A DNA stretch of 36,954 nucleotides from Candidatus Treponema equifaecale (GTDB taxonomy: Bacteria > Spirochaetota > Spirochaetia > Treponematales > Treponemataceae), in contig JAGHUJ010000203.1 in NCBI GenBank assembly GCA_018064905.1, positions 1-36,954 on the forward strand, in the 5' to 3' direction. The notes under the pieces were generated by a model, which saw nothing but the letters and a program-made list of their open reading frames with translations, made no database searches and had not been told where the DNA came from. Made by a program: the position numbers and the translations under genes. This document shows, one piece after another, positions 24,215 through 32,261 of the stretch (within the stretch, counting starts at the first letter, position 1; the number at the start of each line of letters is the position of its first letter).

Positions 24215-24772
24215 ATGCAGACAACCGATGTAAAAAATTCAGAAATCAAGATTCGTCCTGCAACAGTACAGGATGCCGCTGCTCTTCTGGAAATCTACAG
24301 ATATTATGTTGAGTGCACTTCCATAACTTTTGAATGGACTGTGCCAACTTCAGAAGAATTTGCTGACAGAATCGAAAAAACGCTGAAAAAATATCCATAT
24401 CTGGTGGCAGAAATTGAAGGAAAACCTGTTGGTTATGCTTATGCCAGCACATTCAAGGATCGTGAAGCTTACGACTGGTGCATAGAAACTTCAATCTATG
24501 TTCACAAGGATTTAAAACGAAGCGGAATTGGTCGAGCATTGCTGGAAGAACTGGAACTTCGTTTAAAAAATCAGGGAATTCTGAATTCAAATGCCTGCAT
24601 CGCCAAAGCTGAAGTTGAGGATGAATATCTTACAAATGACAGCATTTTCTTTCATGAAAAAATGGGCTACAGCCTTGTGGGAGAATTTCACAAATGTGGA
24701 AAAAAATTTGGCCGCTGGTACAATATGGTCTGGATGGAAAAATTTCTGGGAGAACATACAGATGAAAAATAA
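24215..24772 (+). CDS. GNAT N-acetyltransferase (phosphinothricin acetyltransferase-like)
   Basis: This enzyme is predicted to transfer acetyl from acetyl-CoA to an amine. The 185 residues follow the Pat/MnaT subfamily pattern: IRPATVQDAAALLEIYRYYVECTSITFEW, LVAEIEGKPVGYAYAS, and the acetyl-CoA loop VHKDLKRSGIGRALLEEL (R-x-x-G-x-G/A as RSGIGRA, about 108-114), then FHEKMGYSLVGEFHKCGKKFGRWYNMVWMEK. Relatives acetylate methionine sulfoximine, phosphinothricin or similar amino-acid analogues; the true substrate here is unknown. It overlaps the PAP2 gene by 11 bases. Confidence 0.9.
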   Translation: MQTTDVKNSEIKIRPATVQDAAALLEIYRYYVECTSITFEWTVPTSEEFADRIEKTLKKYPYLVAEIEGKPVGYAYASTFKDREAYDWCIETSIYVHKDLKRSGIGRALLEELELRLKNQGILNSNACIAKAEVEDEYLTNDSIFFHEKMGYSLVGEFHKCGKKFGRWYNMVWMEKFLGEHTDEK

Positions 24773-25628
24773 TTTAAAAATATGGCAGCACCAATTGTCT
24801 TTGCTGAAATCAACTGAACTTCGATTAAAAAGATTTTTGTTGTTGATTATTGCCCTTGCCTTTGTATTTCCTGCTTTTTCAAAAGAAAAGCCGTTCACTC
24901 TGGAACCAGTTAAGGATGGGGTTCTGATTGGAACAGGTGTTCTGCTTTCCGGCGGCGACCTTATTTTGGACAATGTTCTTAAAGTTAACCGCTGTGAATA
25001 CAATGGCGAAATCTACAACAAGGATAATACAAATGCCTTCGACAGATTTTTCATGCACAGCTATTCTGAATCCCGTGACAAAATTGCAGATTTAACAATG
25101 GCGGCTTCCATGGCAACAGGTTTTGGTTTTCCATTTGTGTCACTGGTTTTTGAAAAAGATGAAGAATGGCTCACGGCTTTTTCAATGTATGCGGAAACTC
25201 TTCTTATTGCCAACGGATTCAAGGAAACGCTGAAGCTTTGTGTAAATCGTGCTCGTCCATATATGTACTACGATTCAGAAACATTTCCAGAAGAAGATTT
25301 GGAAGACGGCGATTTTGTGAATTCATTTCCATCAGGTCATTCAACAATGGCATTTGCCTGCGCAACCTATACCAGCTATGTTTTTTCAAAATATTATCCT
25401 GATTCAAAATGGAAGATACCTGTAATTGCTGCAAGCTATGGTCTTGCGGCAGGAACAGCGGCACTCAGAGTTTCCAGCGGAAATCATTTTATGACAGATG
25501 TTCTGTTTGGTGCTGTTACAGGAAGTGCAATCGGATTTTTGGTTCCATGGCTGCACACATTCAATGAAAACCACGATTTAAAACTGGCTCTCTACGGAAA
25601 CGGATTGTCTTTCAAGCTGGATATATAA
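24762..25628 (+). CDS. PAP2-family phosphatase, exported
   Basis: This is a predicted acid-phosphatase-fold enzyme that dephosphorylates lipids such as phosphatidate or undecaprenyl diphosphate at the outer face of the inner membrane. The 288-residue protein has an N-terminal hydrophobic signal (FLLLIIALAFVFPAFS). The three catalytic blocks are present: KLCVNRARPYMYY (K-x6-RP), FPSGHSTMAF (PSGH), and RVSSGNHFMTDVL (R/S..H..x3D). Start ATG 24762 has GGGAGA upstream and overlaps the acetyltransferase end; the open frame extends upstream but only as overlap with that gene. The next gene, murB, begins on the last base of its stop codon, so a cell-wall role such as lipid carrier recycling is an attractive inference. 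Confidence 0.87.
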   Translation: MKNNLKIWQHQLSLLKSTELRLKRFLLLIIALAFVFPAFSKEKPFTLEPVKDGVLIGTGVLLSGGDLILDNVLKVNRCEYNGEIYNKDNTNAFDRFFMHSYSESRDKIADLTMAASMATGFGFPFVSLVFEKDEEWLTAFSMYAETLLIANGFKETLKLCVNRARPYMYYDSETFPEEDLEDGDFVNSFPSGHSTMAFACATYTSYVFSKYYPDSKWKIPVIAASYGLAAGTAALRVSSGNHFMTDVLFGAVTGSAIGFLVPWLHTFNENHDLKLALYGNGLSFKLDI

Positions 25629-26581
25629 TGGAAAGAAATATGTTGAACGAATTAAAATCTTCAGGCTTTGCAGGCCGGATATTGCAGAATGAACCGCTGA
25701 AAAATCATACCACAATGAAGGTTGGCGGAAATGCAGAATTATTTGTTCTGCCGGAAAATGAAGAATCCCTTTTGCTTGCTGTGGAATGTGCCAGAAAGAA
25801 TCAGAAAAAATTTTATATTTTGGGTGGCGGAAGCAATATTGTTTTTAAAGACACCGGTTTTGACGGACTCATAATCTGCACAGAAAATCTTAATAAAATA
25901 GAAAAAATCGAAGCAATAGATGAAAACAAACTACCGATAGTTAATTTAATCTGCCAGGCTGGAAAACCTACTTCAGAAATCACAGATTATTGTCTCCAGA
26001 ACAATATACAGGGCTTTGAATGTTTTTCAGGCCTGCCAGGAACAGTTGGTGGTGCCTGCTTTATGAATGCCCGCTGTTATGATGATGAACTTTCAAATCA
26101 CATAAAGTCAGTCACATATCTTGATTTGGATGAAATGAAAATCAAAGAATATGAATTTGACAAATCTGATTGGGCATACAAAATTTCACCTTTCCAAAAA
26201 GGAAACAATGTGATTCTAAAAGTTGTATTGCATGGATTAAAACAACTAACTAATGATAGTTCAGAAATGCTTTCAGCAAAAGCAGTTGCCCAAAGATGCT
26301 ATTCAAACCGCGAAGAAAAAGGACACTTCAAATATCCAAGTTCTGGAAGTGTTTTTAAGAACAACCGTTCCTTTGGTAAGCCTAGTGGAGTTCTGGTGGA
26401 TGAGGCTGGATTAAAGGGACTTTCAGTTGGTGGTGCACAGGTTGCACCGTGGCATGGAAATTTTATTATAAACAATGGTGCTGCAACAGCCGATGATATA
26501 AAAGAATTGGTGGAAAAAATTCAAAGCATAGTAAAGGAAAAAACAGGTTTCATGCTGGAGCCGGAAGTTATTTTTCTTTAA
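25628..26581 (+). CDS. murB: UDP-N-acetylenolpyruvoylglucosamine reductase
   Basis: MurB is the flavoenzyme that completes UDP-MurNAc synthesis in the cytoplasm. The 317-residue protein has NHTTMKVGGNAELFVLP, the FAD-binding YILGGGSNIVFKDTGFDG, GFECFSGLPGTVGGACFMNARCYDDEL, the catalytic serine loop KYPSSGSVFKN (about 240) and the terminal MLEPEVIF. It starts on the last base of the PAP2 stop codon; an ATG 12 bases later (25640) is an alternative with a somewhat better purine stretch before it. Two copies of the AACTA..TAGTT palindrome lie in its coding region. Confidence 0.95.
   Translation: MERNMLNELKSSGFAGRILQNEPLKNHTTMKVGGNAELFVLPENEESLLLAVECARKNQKKFYILGGGSNIVFKDTGFDGLIICTENLNKIEKIEAIDENKLPIVNLICQAGKPTSEITDYCLQNNIQGFECFSGLPGTVGGACFMNARCYDDELSNHIKSVTYLDLDEMKIKEYEFDKSDWAYKISPFQKGNNVILKVVLHGLKQLTNDSSEMLSAKAVAQRCYSNREEKGHFKYPSSGSVFKNNRSFGKPSGVLVDEAGLKGLSVGGAQVAPWHGNFIINNGAATADDIKELVEKIQSIVKEKTGFMLEPEVIFL
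25929..25942. repeat. 14-base palindrome AACTACCGATAGTT
   Basis: Copy of the scattered motif inside murB, read as K-L-P-I-V in a variable loop. Confidence 0.55.
26244..26261. repeat. 18-base copy of the AACTA..TAGTT palindrome
   Basis: AACTAACTAATGATAGTT lies in murB and is read as L-T-N-D-S, the same peptide frame as the copy in yidC. Confidence 0.5.
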
Positions 26582-26681
26582 TGGAGTCTCTAGAAATTTC
26601 AATTTTCAGATATGCCATTAGTTGCTTGAAGCTTCGGTCATTTAGAACTGACCTAAAATTACGCAGGAAGTTGATTAAAGT

Positions 26682-27131
26682 ATGGAAAGAACATTTGAAT
26701 CAGAACATGAAGATTTTTATCCTGAAGATCCGGAGATAGACTATACTTTTAACATTCGTTCTGCGATTTATGAGGCATTGGAAAATACAATTTCAGATGC
26801 CATAGATAAGGAAATGCAGTCAAAGCCAAAAAATCCAAATGAGCCGGTTCCACCAAAAGCAATGATATTAAAAAAGGTTCTGGAAAAGAATTTTGAAGTT
26901 CTGGAAGACGAATGTTTTCTTACAACAGGTCCAGACAATAAAATATATGTTTGTGGACAGTGGCTTTTCCGTCCAATTTTATGGAATGGAAATATGATTT
27001 CGATGATGGAGCATCTTAAGTCCAGATTGAATCTTCCTGAAGATAAAATCATCTTCATTCCAACAGAATCCGGAGTTGAAGTAAGAAAACGTCTCTGGGG
27101 AAATGAAGAACTTTCCGACGGCTTAGATTAA
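26682..27131 (+). CDS. Hypothetical acidic protein
   Basis: I do not recognise this 149-residue protein. It has no signal peptide or membrane segment, so it is probably cytoplasmic. The N-terminal 35 residues are strongly acidic (FESEHEDFYPEDPEIDY), then come a helical region (residues 25-45), a proline-rich stretch (KPKNPNEPVPPK) and a mixed alpha/beta C-terminus with several aromatics (CGQWLFRPILWNGN). AGGAAG lies 11 bases before the ATG. It follows murB after 100 bases that hold only a weak hairpin (GGTCA/TGACC at about 26637-26654). A strong terminator follows, so it is the last gene of this + strand group. Confidence 0.7.
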   Translation: MERTFESEHEDFYPEDPEIDYTFNIRSAIYEALENTISDAIDKEMQSKPKNPNEPVPPKAMILKKVLEKNFEVLEDECFLTTGPDNKIYVCGQWLFRPILWNGNMISMMEHLKSRLNLPEDKIIFIPTESGVEVRKRLWGNEELSDGLD

Positions 27132-27153
27132 TCTAAAATATATCCAAAAACGA

Positions 27154-27198
27154 AAAAACCCCAGCTGTGGTTCAAGTTGAATCGCAGCTGGGGTTTTT
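27154..27198. terminator. Bidirectional terminator between hypothetical gene and uxaB
   Basis: AAAAACCCCAGCTG (27154-27167) pairs with CAGCTGGGGTTTTT (27185-27198). The intervening bases extend the stem (GGTTCA with TGAATC, one G-U). A and T runs on the two sides suit both convergent genes. Confidence 0.93.
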
Positions 27199-27219
27199 CA
27201 TTTAAGCCATGGACTTAAC

Positions 27220-28785
27220 TTATTTTACAATGTCAGCCAAAGCCTTTTTCATGCCCTTAGACTGGATGTCAGCCAAGTGGCCTGCAACAGCAGCTTCGAG
27301 ACCTGCAACTTTTGTGAGGTCTTCTTTCCAGAAGTCAACATTTGAAAGAACTTTGTTAGCGATAACCTTAGCATCTTTTATTTCTTTGTTGAGTGCAGCA
27401 AAGAATTCAAGAACTGGCATTGTATCAAGGTTAGCGTAAGTACCTTCTTCTCTCTTAGATTCGAGGTATTTCTTGCCCTTTTCGTCAGTTTTGATTTCTG
27501 TACCGTTGTAGAATGCGATGAGAGCTGCGATAGAGAAACCGAGGAGCTTTGGAACTGAACCGTTCTTTGCAACAGACTGTGTTACAGATGGCAAACAGCG
27601 TGTCCAGTATTTAGCAACTGAGTTCAAAGAAATTTCAATCAAGCGGTGTGGGTTGAATGGGTTCTGGAAGCGAGTCCATACGTCATTAGCGTATTTCTTG
27701 AGGTCTTCCTGGTCACCAGAAATTGATGGAACGATTTCATTGAAGATAACGTCGTGCATGAATTTCTGTGCATCAGCGTTTGGTGTGTTGAAGCCTGTTC
27801 CAACCTTTTCTGAACAAACGATATCCTGAACATAGTTGCATCCAGCGAGGAAAGCTGCCAATACAGAAGAAGTGTGAGCACCGTTCAAGATGCGAACTTT
27901 TCTTGTGTGGTAGTAGTCCATGTTCTGAGTCCAGATAACTGAAAGGCCAGCCTTCTGGAGTGGAAGTTCGTCTTCGTGTGATTTTTTAGATTCGATAACC
28001 CAGAAGTGGAAGAGTTCAGCTGAGTCAAGGAGCTTGTCTTCGTATCCGAGCTGTTCACAGATTTCTTCAGCCTGTGTTTTGCCAGTAGCTTCGTTCTTTG
28101 TAAGAAGTGGGAAGTATCCTGGAACGATGCGGTCAACGAGACATGAACAAACGTCACAAGCTTCGTCGAACCAGTTGATGAAGTCTGGTCCAAGCTGCCA
28201 TTTTTCAGCATAACGGAGGATGTTGATGCGGAGATTCAATCCAGCCTGATCTGAAAGTTCACAAGGAATAAGAATCATACCTTTTGAAACATCGCCTTTG
28301 AAAGCCTGGAATCTTTTGTACAAGAAAGCAGTTACTTTTGCAGGGAAGTTTTTCTGTGGTTTCTGATCTAAAGTTACTGGAACGCCGTCAATTTCTTCAT
28401 CAAAACGAATACCAGCTTCTGTTGTGTTAGAAACGATGAATCTCAAATCTGGGCTTGAAGCCAAAGCGATGTAATCATCATAGTTTGTATATGGGTTGAT
28501 TGAGCGGCTGATAGAGTTGATGCAGCGTGTTTCAACTGTTGGTTTTCCGTCTTTCATACCGCGGAGAACAGTGTTGTAAAGGTTGTTCTGAGCGTTCATT
28601 GCATCGATCATACCTTTTTCAAGTGGCTGAACGATTACGATGTTACCGTTGAAATCTGTCTTTTCGTTTACGATATCAATCTGCCAGTCAACGAATGCGC
28701 GAAGGAATCCACCTTCACCAAACTGGAGAACTTTTTCTGGGCGCTGAACTGTTTTTACAGCGTCTTTAATTGACTTCAAAGCCAT
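27220..28785 (-). CDS. uxaB: Tagaturonate reductase (altronate oxidoreductase)
   Basis: UxaB reduces tagaturonate to altronate with NADH, the step after UxaC on the galacturonate branch. The 521-residue protein belongs to the mannitol dehydrogenase family: an N-terminal nucleotide fold (VLQFGEGGFLRAFVDWQID), VSNTTEAGIRFD, LIPCELSDQAGLNLR, the catalytic lysine region VRILNGAHTSSVLAAFLAGC (about 300) and NPFNPHRLIEISLNSVAKYWTRCLP. The substrate assignment over fructuronate reductase (UxuB) rests on overall length and these segments and fits the neighbouring genes. GGAGG lies 9 bases before the ATG. Its promoter and a TTGTACAA site lie in the divergent gap with the regulator. Confidence 0.92.
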   Translation of the reverse strand: MALKSIKDAVKTVQRPEKVLQFGEGGFLRAFVDWQIDIVNEKTDFNGNIVIVQPLEKGMIDAMNAQNNLYNTVLRGMKDGKPTVETRCINSISRSINPYTNYDDYIALASSPDLRFIVSNTTEAGIRFDEEIDGVPVTLDQKPQKNFPAKVTAFLYKRFQAFKGDVSKGMILIPCELSDQAGLNLRINILRYAEKWQLGPDFINWFDEACDVCSCLVDRIVPGYFPLLTKNEATGKTQAEEICEQLGYEDKLLDSAELFHFWVIESKKSHEDELPLQKAGLSVIWTQNMDYYHTRKVRILNGAHTSSVLAAFLAGCNYVQDIVCSEKVGTGFNTPNADAQKFMHDVIFNEIVPSISGDQEDLKKYANDVWTRFQNPFNPHRLIEISLNSVAKYWTRCLPSVTQSVAKNGSVPKLLGFSIAALIAFYNGTEIKTDEKGKKYLESKREEGTYANLDTMPVLEFFAALNKEIKDAKVIANKVLSNVDFWKEDLTKVAGLEAAVAGHLADIQSKGMKKALADIVK

Positions 28786-28818
28786 AATTTAGAACCTCCA
28801 TAGAGTTCAAAAAATAAT

Positions 28819-28854
28819 TTGTACAATTTTACTACTAAAACTTTCTTATTTCAA
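28819..28854 (-). promoter_or_regulatory. uxaB promoter with TTGTACAA operator at start site
   Basis: On the minus strand TTGAAA (28854-28849), 17 bases and TAAAAT (28831-28826) form a near-consensus promoter. The predicted start at about 28819 coincides with the palindrome TTGTACAA (28819-28826), a position typical for a repressor site. The same 8-mer stands before the importer genes at 32197-32204. Confidence 0.6.
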
Positions 28855-28897
28855 TTGAATTTAATTGACCTTAAAGATGAAGAAATCTGGTTATTTT

Positions 28898-28957
28898 TTG
28901 TAAAAAACAGAAAAAACTTGTAAAAAAACCGTCATCATTATAGAATAACAATGATGA
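28898..28957 (+). promoter_or_regulatory. Regulator promoter with direct repeats and inverted repeat
   Basis: TTGTAA (28918-28923), 17 bases and TAGAAT (28941-28946) form a promoter whose predicted start falls on the ATGATG at 28951-28956, with no ribosome site (leaderless). Two direct repeats TTGTAAAAAA begin at 28898 and 28918, exactly 20 bases apart, as AraC-family proteins often require. TCATCATT (28932-28939) and AATGATGA (28950-28957) form an 8-bp inverted repeat across the -10 and start codon. Confidence 0.55.
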
Positions 28958-31900
28958 AAAAAATTCATAACGGAAGAAGAGTTGGTTTTATTCTTGGTAC
29001 GATTCATTCTGGTACTGCGTTAAAGCTTTGGCATAAGCTGGCAATTAAGGCACAAAAACAGGAAGGTGCATTTTTTGTATTTCCAGGTGGCAAGCTGGAC
29101 AATCAGAATGAAGACGGAAGACTCAGAAACAAAATTTATTCACTTGTAAATTCTCACAATGTTGACGGCCTTATCAGCTGGGCGTCTAGTATTACTGGTG
29201 CTGTTTCTTCATCTGAACTTGAAATCTTCCATAATAGATTCGATAAAATTCCTTATGTTACAATCGGTCAGAAAATCAATGGCCGTCCGTGTGTTGAATT
29301 TGACGCTTATGCTGGAATGAAGGAACTGGTTAAGCATTTCATAAATTGTCATTCAGCTAAAAAAATCGCATTTATCCGTGGTCCAGAAAGCCACACTTCT
29401 GCAGCTGACCGTTACCGTGGTTATAAAGATGCCCTCAAAGAATCTGGCATTGAGCTGGATGAAGAAAGACTTGTTTCCAGCAATTTCGGCTGGTACGAAG
29501 GTGACAGGGCTATAATTCAGCTTTGTGAGGAACGTGGTCTTGTTCCGGGCAAGGATTTTGATGCAATCATCACTTCAAGCGACCTTATGGGTTTTGAAGT
29601 TCAGAAATATCTTAAACAGCGCGGTATCAGAATTCCAAAAGATGTCATGGTCGGCGGATTCAATGATACTTCAGAAAGCAAAATTTCTGTTCCGTCTTTT
29701 TCAACTGTGCACATGCCTCATTCAGAGCTTGGTTACAACGCCTACGACATGGTGTTCCAGCTTTTGAACGGAGAAAAAAATGTTCAGGACAGAACTCTTC
29801 CAGCATATCCTGTAATTCGTGAAAGCTGCGGCTGTAACACAATGAGATCCTGGTCCTCATCAGATGTTCGGCCAAAAATCAGAAGCCGCAAGCAGTTTGT
29901 TGAGGAAGTCTGCAAGATTTTCCGCTATACAACAGAAAAGACAGAAAAAATTCTCGGTTCCGCAATCGACGCATTGTTTGAGGCTGACAGAGCAAAATTT
30001 ATAGAAAATCTTAATTCTGCACTGGAAAAATATTTTGAGAAAGGCGGCGAACTGCTTAATGTCTTTGCCGGAATTTCTCTTATCAAAAATACCAGCGTTC
30101 TTCCTGATGATTTTGTAGAAAAAGTAGTCCGATACATCAACGTAATGGTTCCAAGATGCCAGGAACGAGTGAATTTCACTACAAAATATTCTGCAGATAA
30201 AACAGTTTCAGAAATCGGCGCCCTCAAAAGCCACTTGTACTCGGCTCATTCACGAAAAGAATTGATTCAGGTTCTCAAACCACATCTTGAAAAAATCGGA
30301 ATGAACACTGTTTCTGTTGTTCTTCGTGATGACAGCGACTATTCAGTTTATGTTGGCGGATACAACAGCATGGGTGAAGTTCACACAGATGAGCTTAAAT
30401 TCCCTTGCGAGCTTCTGATTCCAGAAAAATTTGACTCTGAATATGACAAAGGTTCCTTCGTGGTTCAGCCGCTTTTTGTGGATGGTCGCGAATACGGACA
30501 TATAATAGTAAATTATGTTGAATGTGACGGAAGCATTTACGAGGATATCAGAACTTCTGTAAGCAATGCCATTCAGAATATTCTTCTTTTTGAAGAAATC
30601 AACGAAGCCAAAAAGGTTGCTGAGACAGCTGAATTTGAAAAAACAGAATTCTTTGCAAATGTCGGAAGCGAGCTTGTTGATCCGTTAAAGGATTTGTCTG
30701 CAAAAATTTCACAGATGGAAACAAACGTAATCAACGGAGTGCTTGATCAGGATATTCTCAGCGAACAGCTTTTGTTCCTTCGTTCCCAGATTGATGCGCA
30801 GATCGACAAAACAGAAACTTTGGTTGATCTTACTCGTTCTCAGGTTGACGATCTTCCTATGGACAAAAAGCTTTTTGATATTCGTCAGGTTTTACCTGGA
30901 AGTGCCGCCGCTGGTCTTACAAGAAGCATTCCACTTCTCTACGGTGACTCAGAACGTCTTAAGAAAGCATTGGAAATCATCTTCTCCTTTGCAGAAAAAA
31001 CTCCATATATTGCAGAAAAAACTGACGGTCTTCATATTGAGTTCTATGCGCTTAAATTTGACTGGCAGAAACCGGAACTTCTTTTGGCGGAAAATATTCT
31101 TCTGCTGCAGTATGCAATACTGGAAAAATCGGAGAATTTTGCGGAGATAGTTCTTCCGTGGCCAAATCTTTCAGGTCTTCCTCCTGAAAACCACGGTTCT
31201 GAGAATACAGAAATTCTCAGTCTTTCTGAAAAAATCATTCAGAGTGAAATATATGGAATAAATGTTGCTGCCATTTCTTCTGAGGCAGTGGCAGAATCAG
31301 CATCAGCTCTGGAAAACGCCCTTCTCTACTGGGAACCTGATGATGCTCCAATTGATGAATGGGTAAAAGTTTACGGAATGCGCAAAAATGATTCTGTCTT
31401 CAGAAGTCCGATTCTGTGTTTCAGCCGAAATCTCATTGGCCATAATTTTGTGGAAATGCTTGAGCAGAAGATTAAGTCTCAGCGTGTGGCACCGGTTCTC
31501 TTTGTGAATGCGGTTCATACCCACTACGGAACCTGGGCGACAGATTCAAATACTGTTTCAATTGCTTCAATGGACGACTTTGACAAGATTCTTGAAGAAA
31601 TTACGCCTTCGCTCATTGTGTTTGAGTCCATTACTGAGCAGGATATCAAGAAGATTAGGCAGAATCACAAGACTGTTCTGGTTCCGATTCTTGTGCTTCC
31701 GGATTCGATTGAAACAGAAGAAGAAGTTGAACTGCTGTGTTCACATCCTAGAATCATTCTCTGTAACCGTGGAGCAGCTGAGTCTGAGCAGTTTGATGAA
31801 AGAATCAAGAGCATCCTGAATGGGGACGAAATTCTTCCGCCACATACAGGTGCCCTTGTTAAAAAGGCTATTCTATATTTAAATAAAAATGCATCCCAGC

Positions 31901-32160
31901 AGATTGTCCGATGGAAGCTTGCTGATACAGTTCATGTAAGTGAAGATTATCTTACAAGAATTTTTCACAAAGAGATCGGATTAAGTTTGTGGGAATACCT
32001 AAATAGGTATAGAATATACTTAGCAACAAAAATGCTTTTGGAGACCAACGACACGATTTACGAGATCGCGGAGAATTCTGGTTTCCAGGATCAGGCCTAC
32101 TTCTGTCGTGTATTCAAAAAGATATACGGAGTTCCGCCTGGAAAAATTCGTTCAAAATAG
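28951..32160 (+). CDS. Chimeric sugar-sensing regulator: LacI-type sensor, pseudo-kinase, pseudo-receiver, AraC HTH
   Basis: A 1069-residue cytoplasmic protein with no signal peptide. Residues about 10-290 are a LacI/periplasmic-binding fold without its usual N-terminal HTH (RVGFILGTIHSG, VDGLISW, KKIAFIRGPESHTSAADRYRGYKDAL, DVMVGGFNDT). About 310-560 is helical, then GAF-like. About 560-740 resembles a histidine kinase core but FFANVGSELVDPL lacks the phospho-histidine (normally SHE), and LLYGDSERLKKALEIIFSF recalls the N-box region only. About 835-965 resembles a receiver (ITPSLIVFESITEQD) without the phospho-aspartate. Residues about 968-1069 are an AraC HTH (LADTVHVSEDYLTRIFHKEIG, IYEIAENSGFQDQAYFCRVFKKIYGVPPGKIR). 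It is divergent from uxaB and upstream of the importer, so it probably regulates both in response to an uronate sugar. Confidence 0.88.
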   Translation: MMKKIHNGRRVGFILGTIHSGTALKLWHKLAIKAQKQEGAFFVFPGGKLDNQNEDGRLRNKIYSLVNSHNVDGLISWASSITGAVSSSELEIFHNRFDKIPYVTIGQKINGRPCVEFDAYAGMKELVKHFINCHSAKKIAFIRGPESHTSAADRYRGYKDALKESGIELDEERLVSSNFGWYEGDRAIIQLCEERGLVPGKDFDAIITSSDLMGFEVQKYLKQRGIRIPKDVMVGGFNDTSESKISVPSFSTVHMPHSELGYNAYDMVFQLLNGEKNVQDRTLPAYPVIRESCGCNTMRSWSSSDVRPKIRSRKQFVEEVCKIFRYTTEKTEKILGSAIDALFEADRAKFIENLNSALEKYFEKGGELLNVFAGISLIKNTSVLPDDFVEKVVRYINVMVPRCQERVNFTTKYSADKTVSEIGALKSHLYSAHSRKELIQVLKPHLEKIGMNTVSVVLRDDSDYSVYVGGYNSMGEVHTDELKFPCELLIPEKFDSEYDKGSFVVQPLFVDGREYGHIIVNYVECDGSIYEDIRTSVSNAIQNILLFEEINEAKKVAETAEFEKTEFFANVGSELVDPLKDLSAKISQMETNVINGVLDQDILSEQLLFLRSQIDAQIDKTETLVDLTRSQVDDLPMDKKLFDIRQVLPGSAAAGLTRSIPLLYGDSERLKKALEIIFSFAEKTPYIAEKTDGLHIEFYALKFDWQKPELLLAENILLLQYAILEKSENFAEIVLPWPNLSGLPPENHGSENTEILSLSEKIIQSEIYGINVAAISSEAVAESASALENALLYWEPDDAPIDEWVKVYGMRKNDSVFRSPILCFSRNLIGHNFVEMLEQKIKSQRVAPVLFVNAVHTHYGTWATDSNTVSIASMDDFDKILEEITPSLIVFESITEQDIKKIRQNHKTVLVPILVLPDSIETEEEVELLCSHPRIILCNRGAAESEQFDERIKSILNGDEILPPHTGALVKKAILYLNKNASQQIVRWKLADTVHVSEDYLTRIFHKEIGLSLWEYLNRYRIYLATKMLLETNDTIYEIAENSGFQDQAYFCRVFKKIYGVPPGKIRSK

Positions 32161-32189
32161 TCTTAAAATGGGAAAAACTCCTAAAAAAA

Positions 32190-32237
32190 GACGGTTTTGT
32201 ACAAAGAAATATAGGTATTTTTTAAGCGTTTCACGCT
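32190..32237 (+). promoter_or_regulatory. Operator region before importer genes
   Basis: The minus strand of 32190-32204 reads TTGTACAAAACCGTC, nearly the same as TTGTAAAAAAACCGTC in the regulator promoter. It contains the palindrome TTGTACAA (32197-32204) shared with uxaB. A second palindrome, AGCGT-TTC-ACGCT, lies at 32225-32237. No consensus -35 is visible, as expected for an activator-dependent promoter. Confidence 0.5.
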
Positions 32238-32261
32238 AAAATAGATAAACTGAGGTTAGAT

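Noticed and set aside
24591..24761. Upstream extension of the PAP2 gene
   Set aside because: It overlaps the acetyltransferase gene out of frame; ATG 24762 has a ribosome site and a signal peptide right after it.
32225..32237. Catabolite-repression (cre-like) site AGCGTTTCACGCT
   Set aside because: The palindrome is real, but its symmetry does not match the cre consensus and no CcpA is expected in spirochaetes, so only an unassigned operator is claimed.
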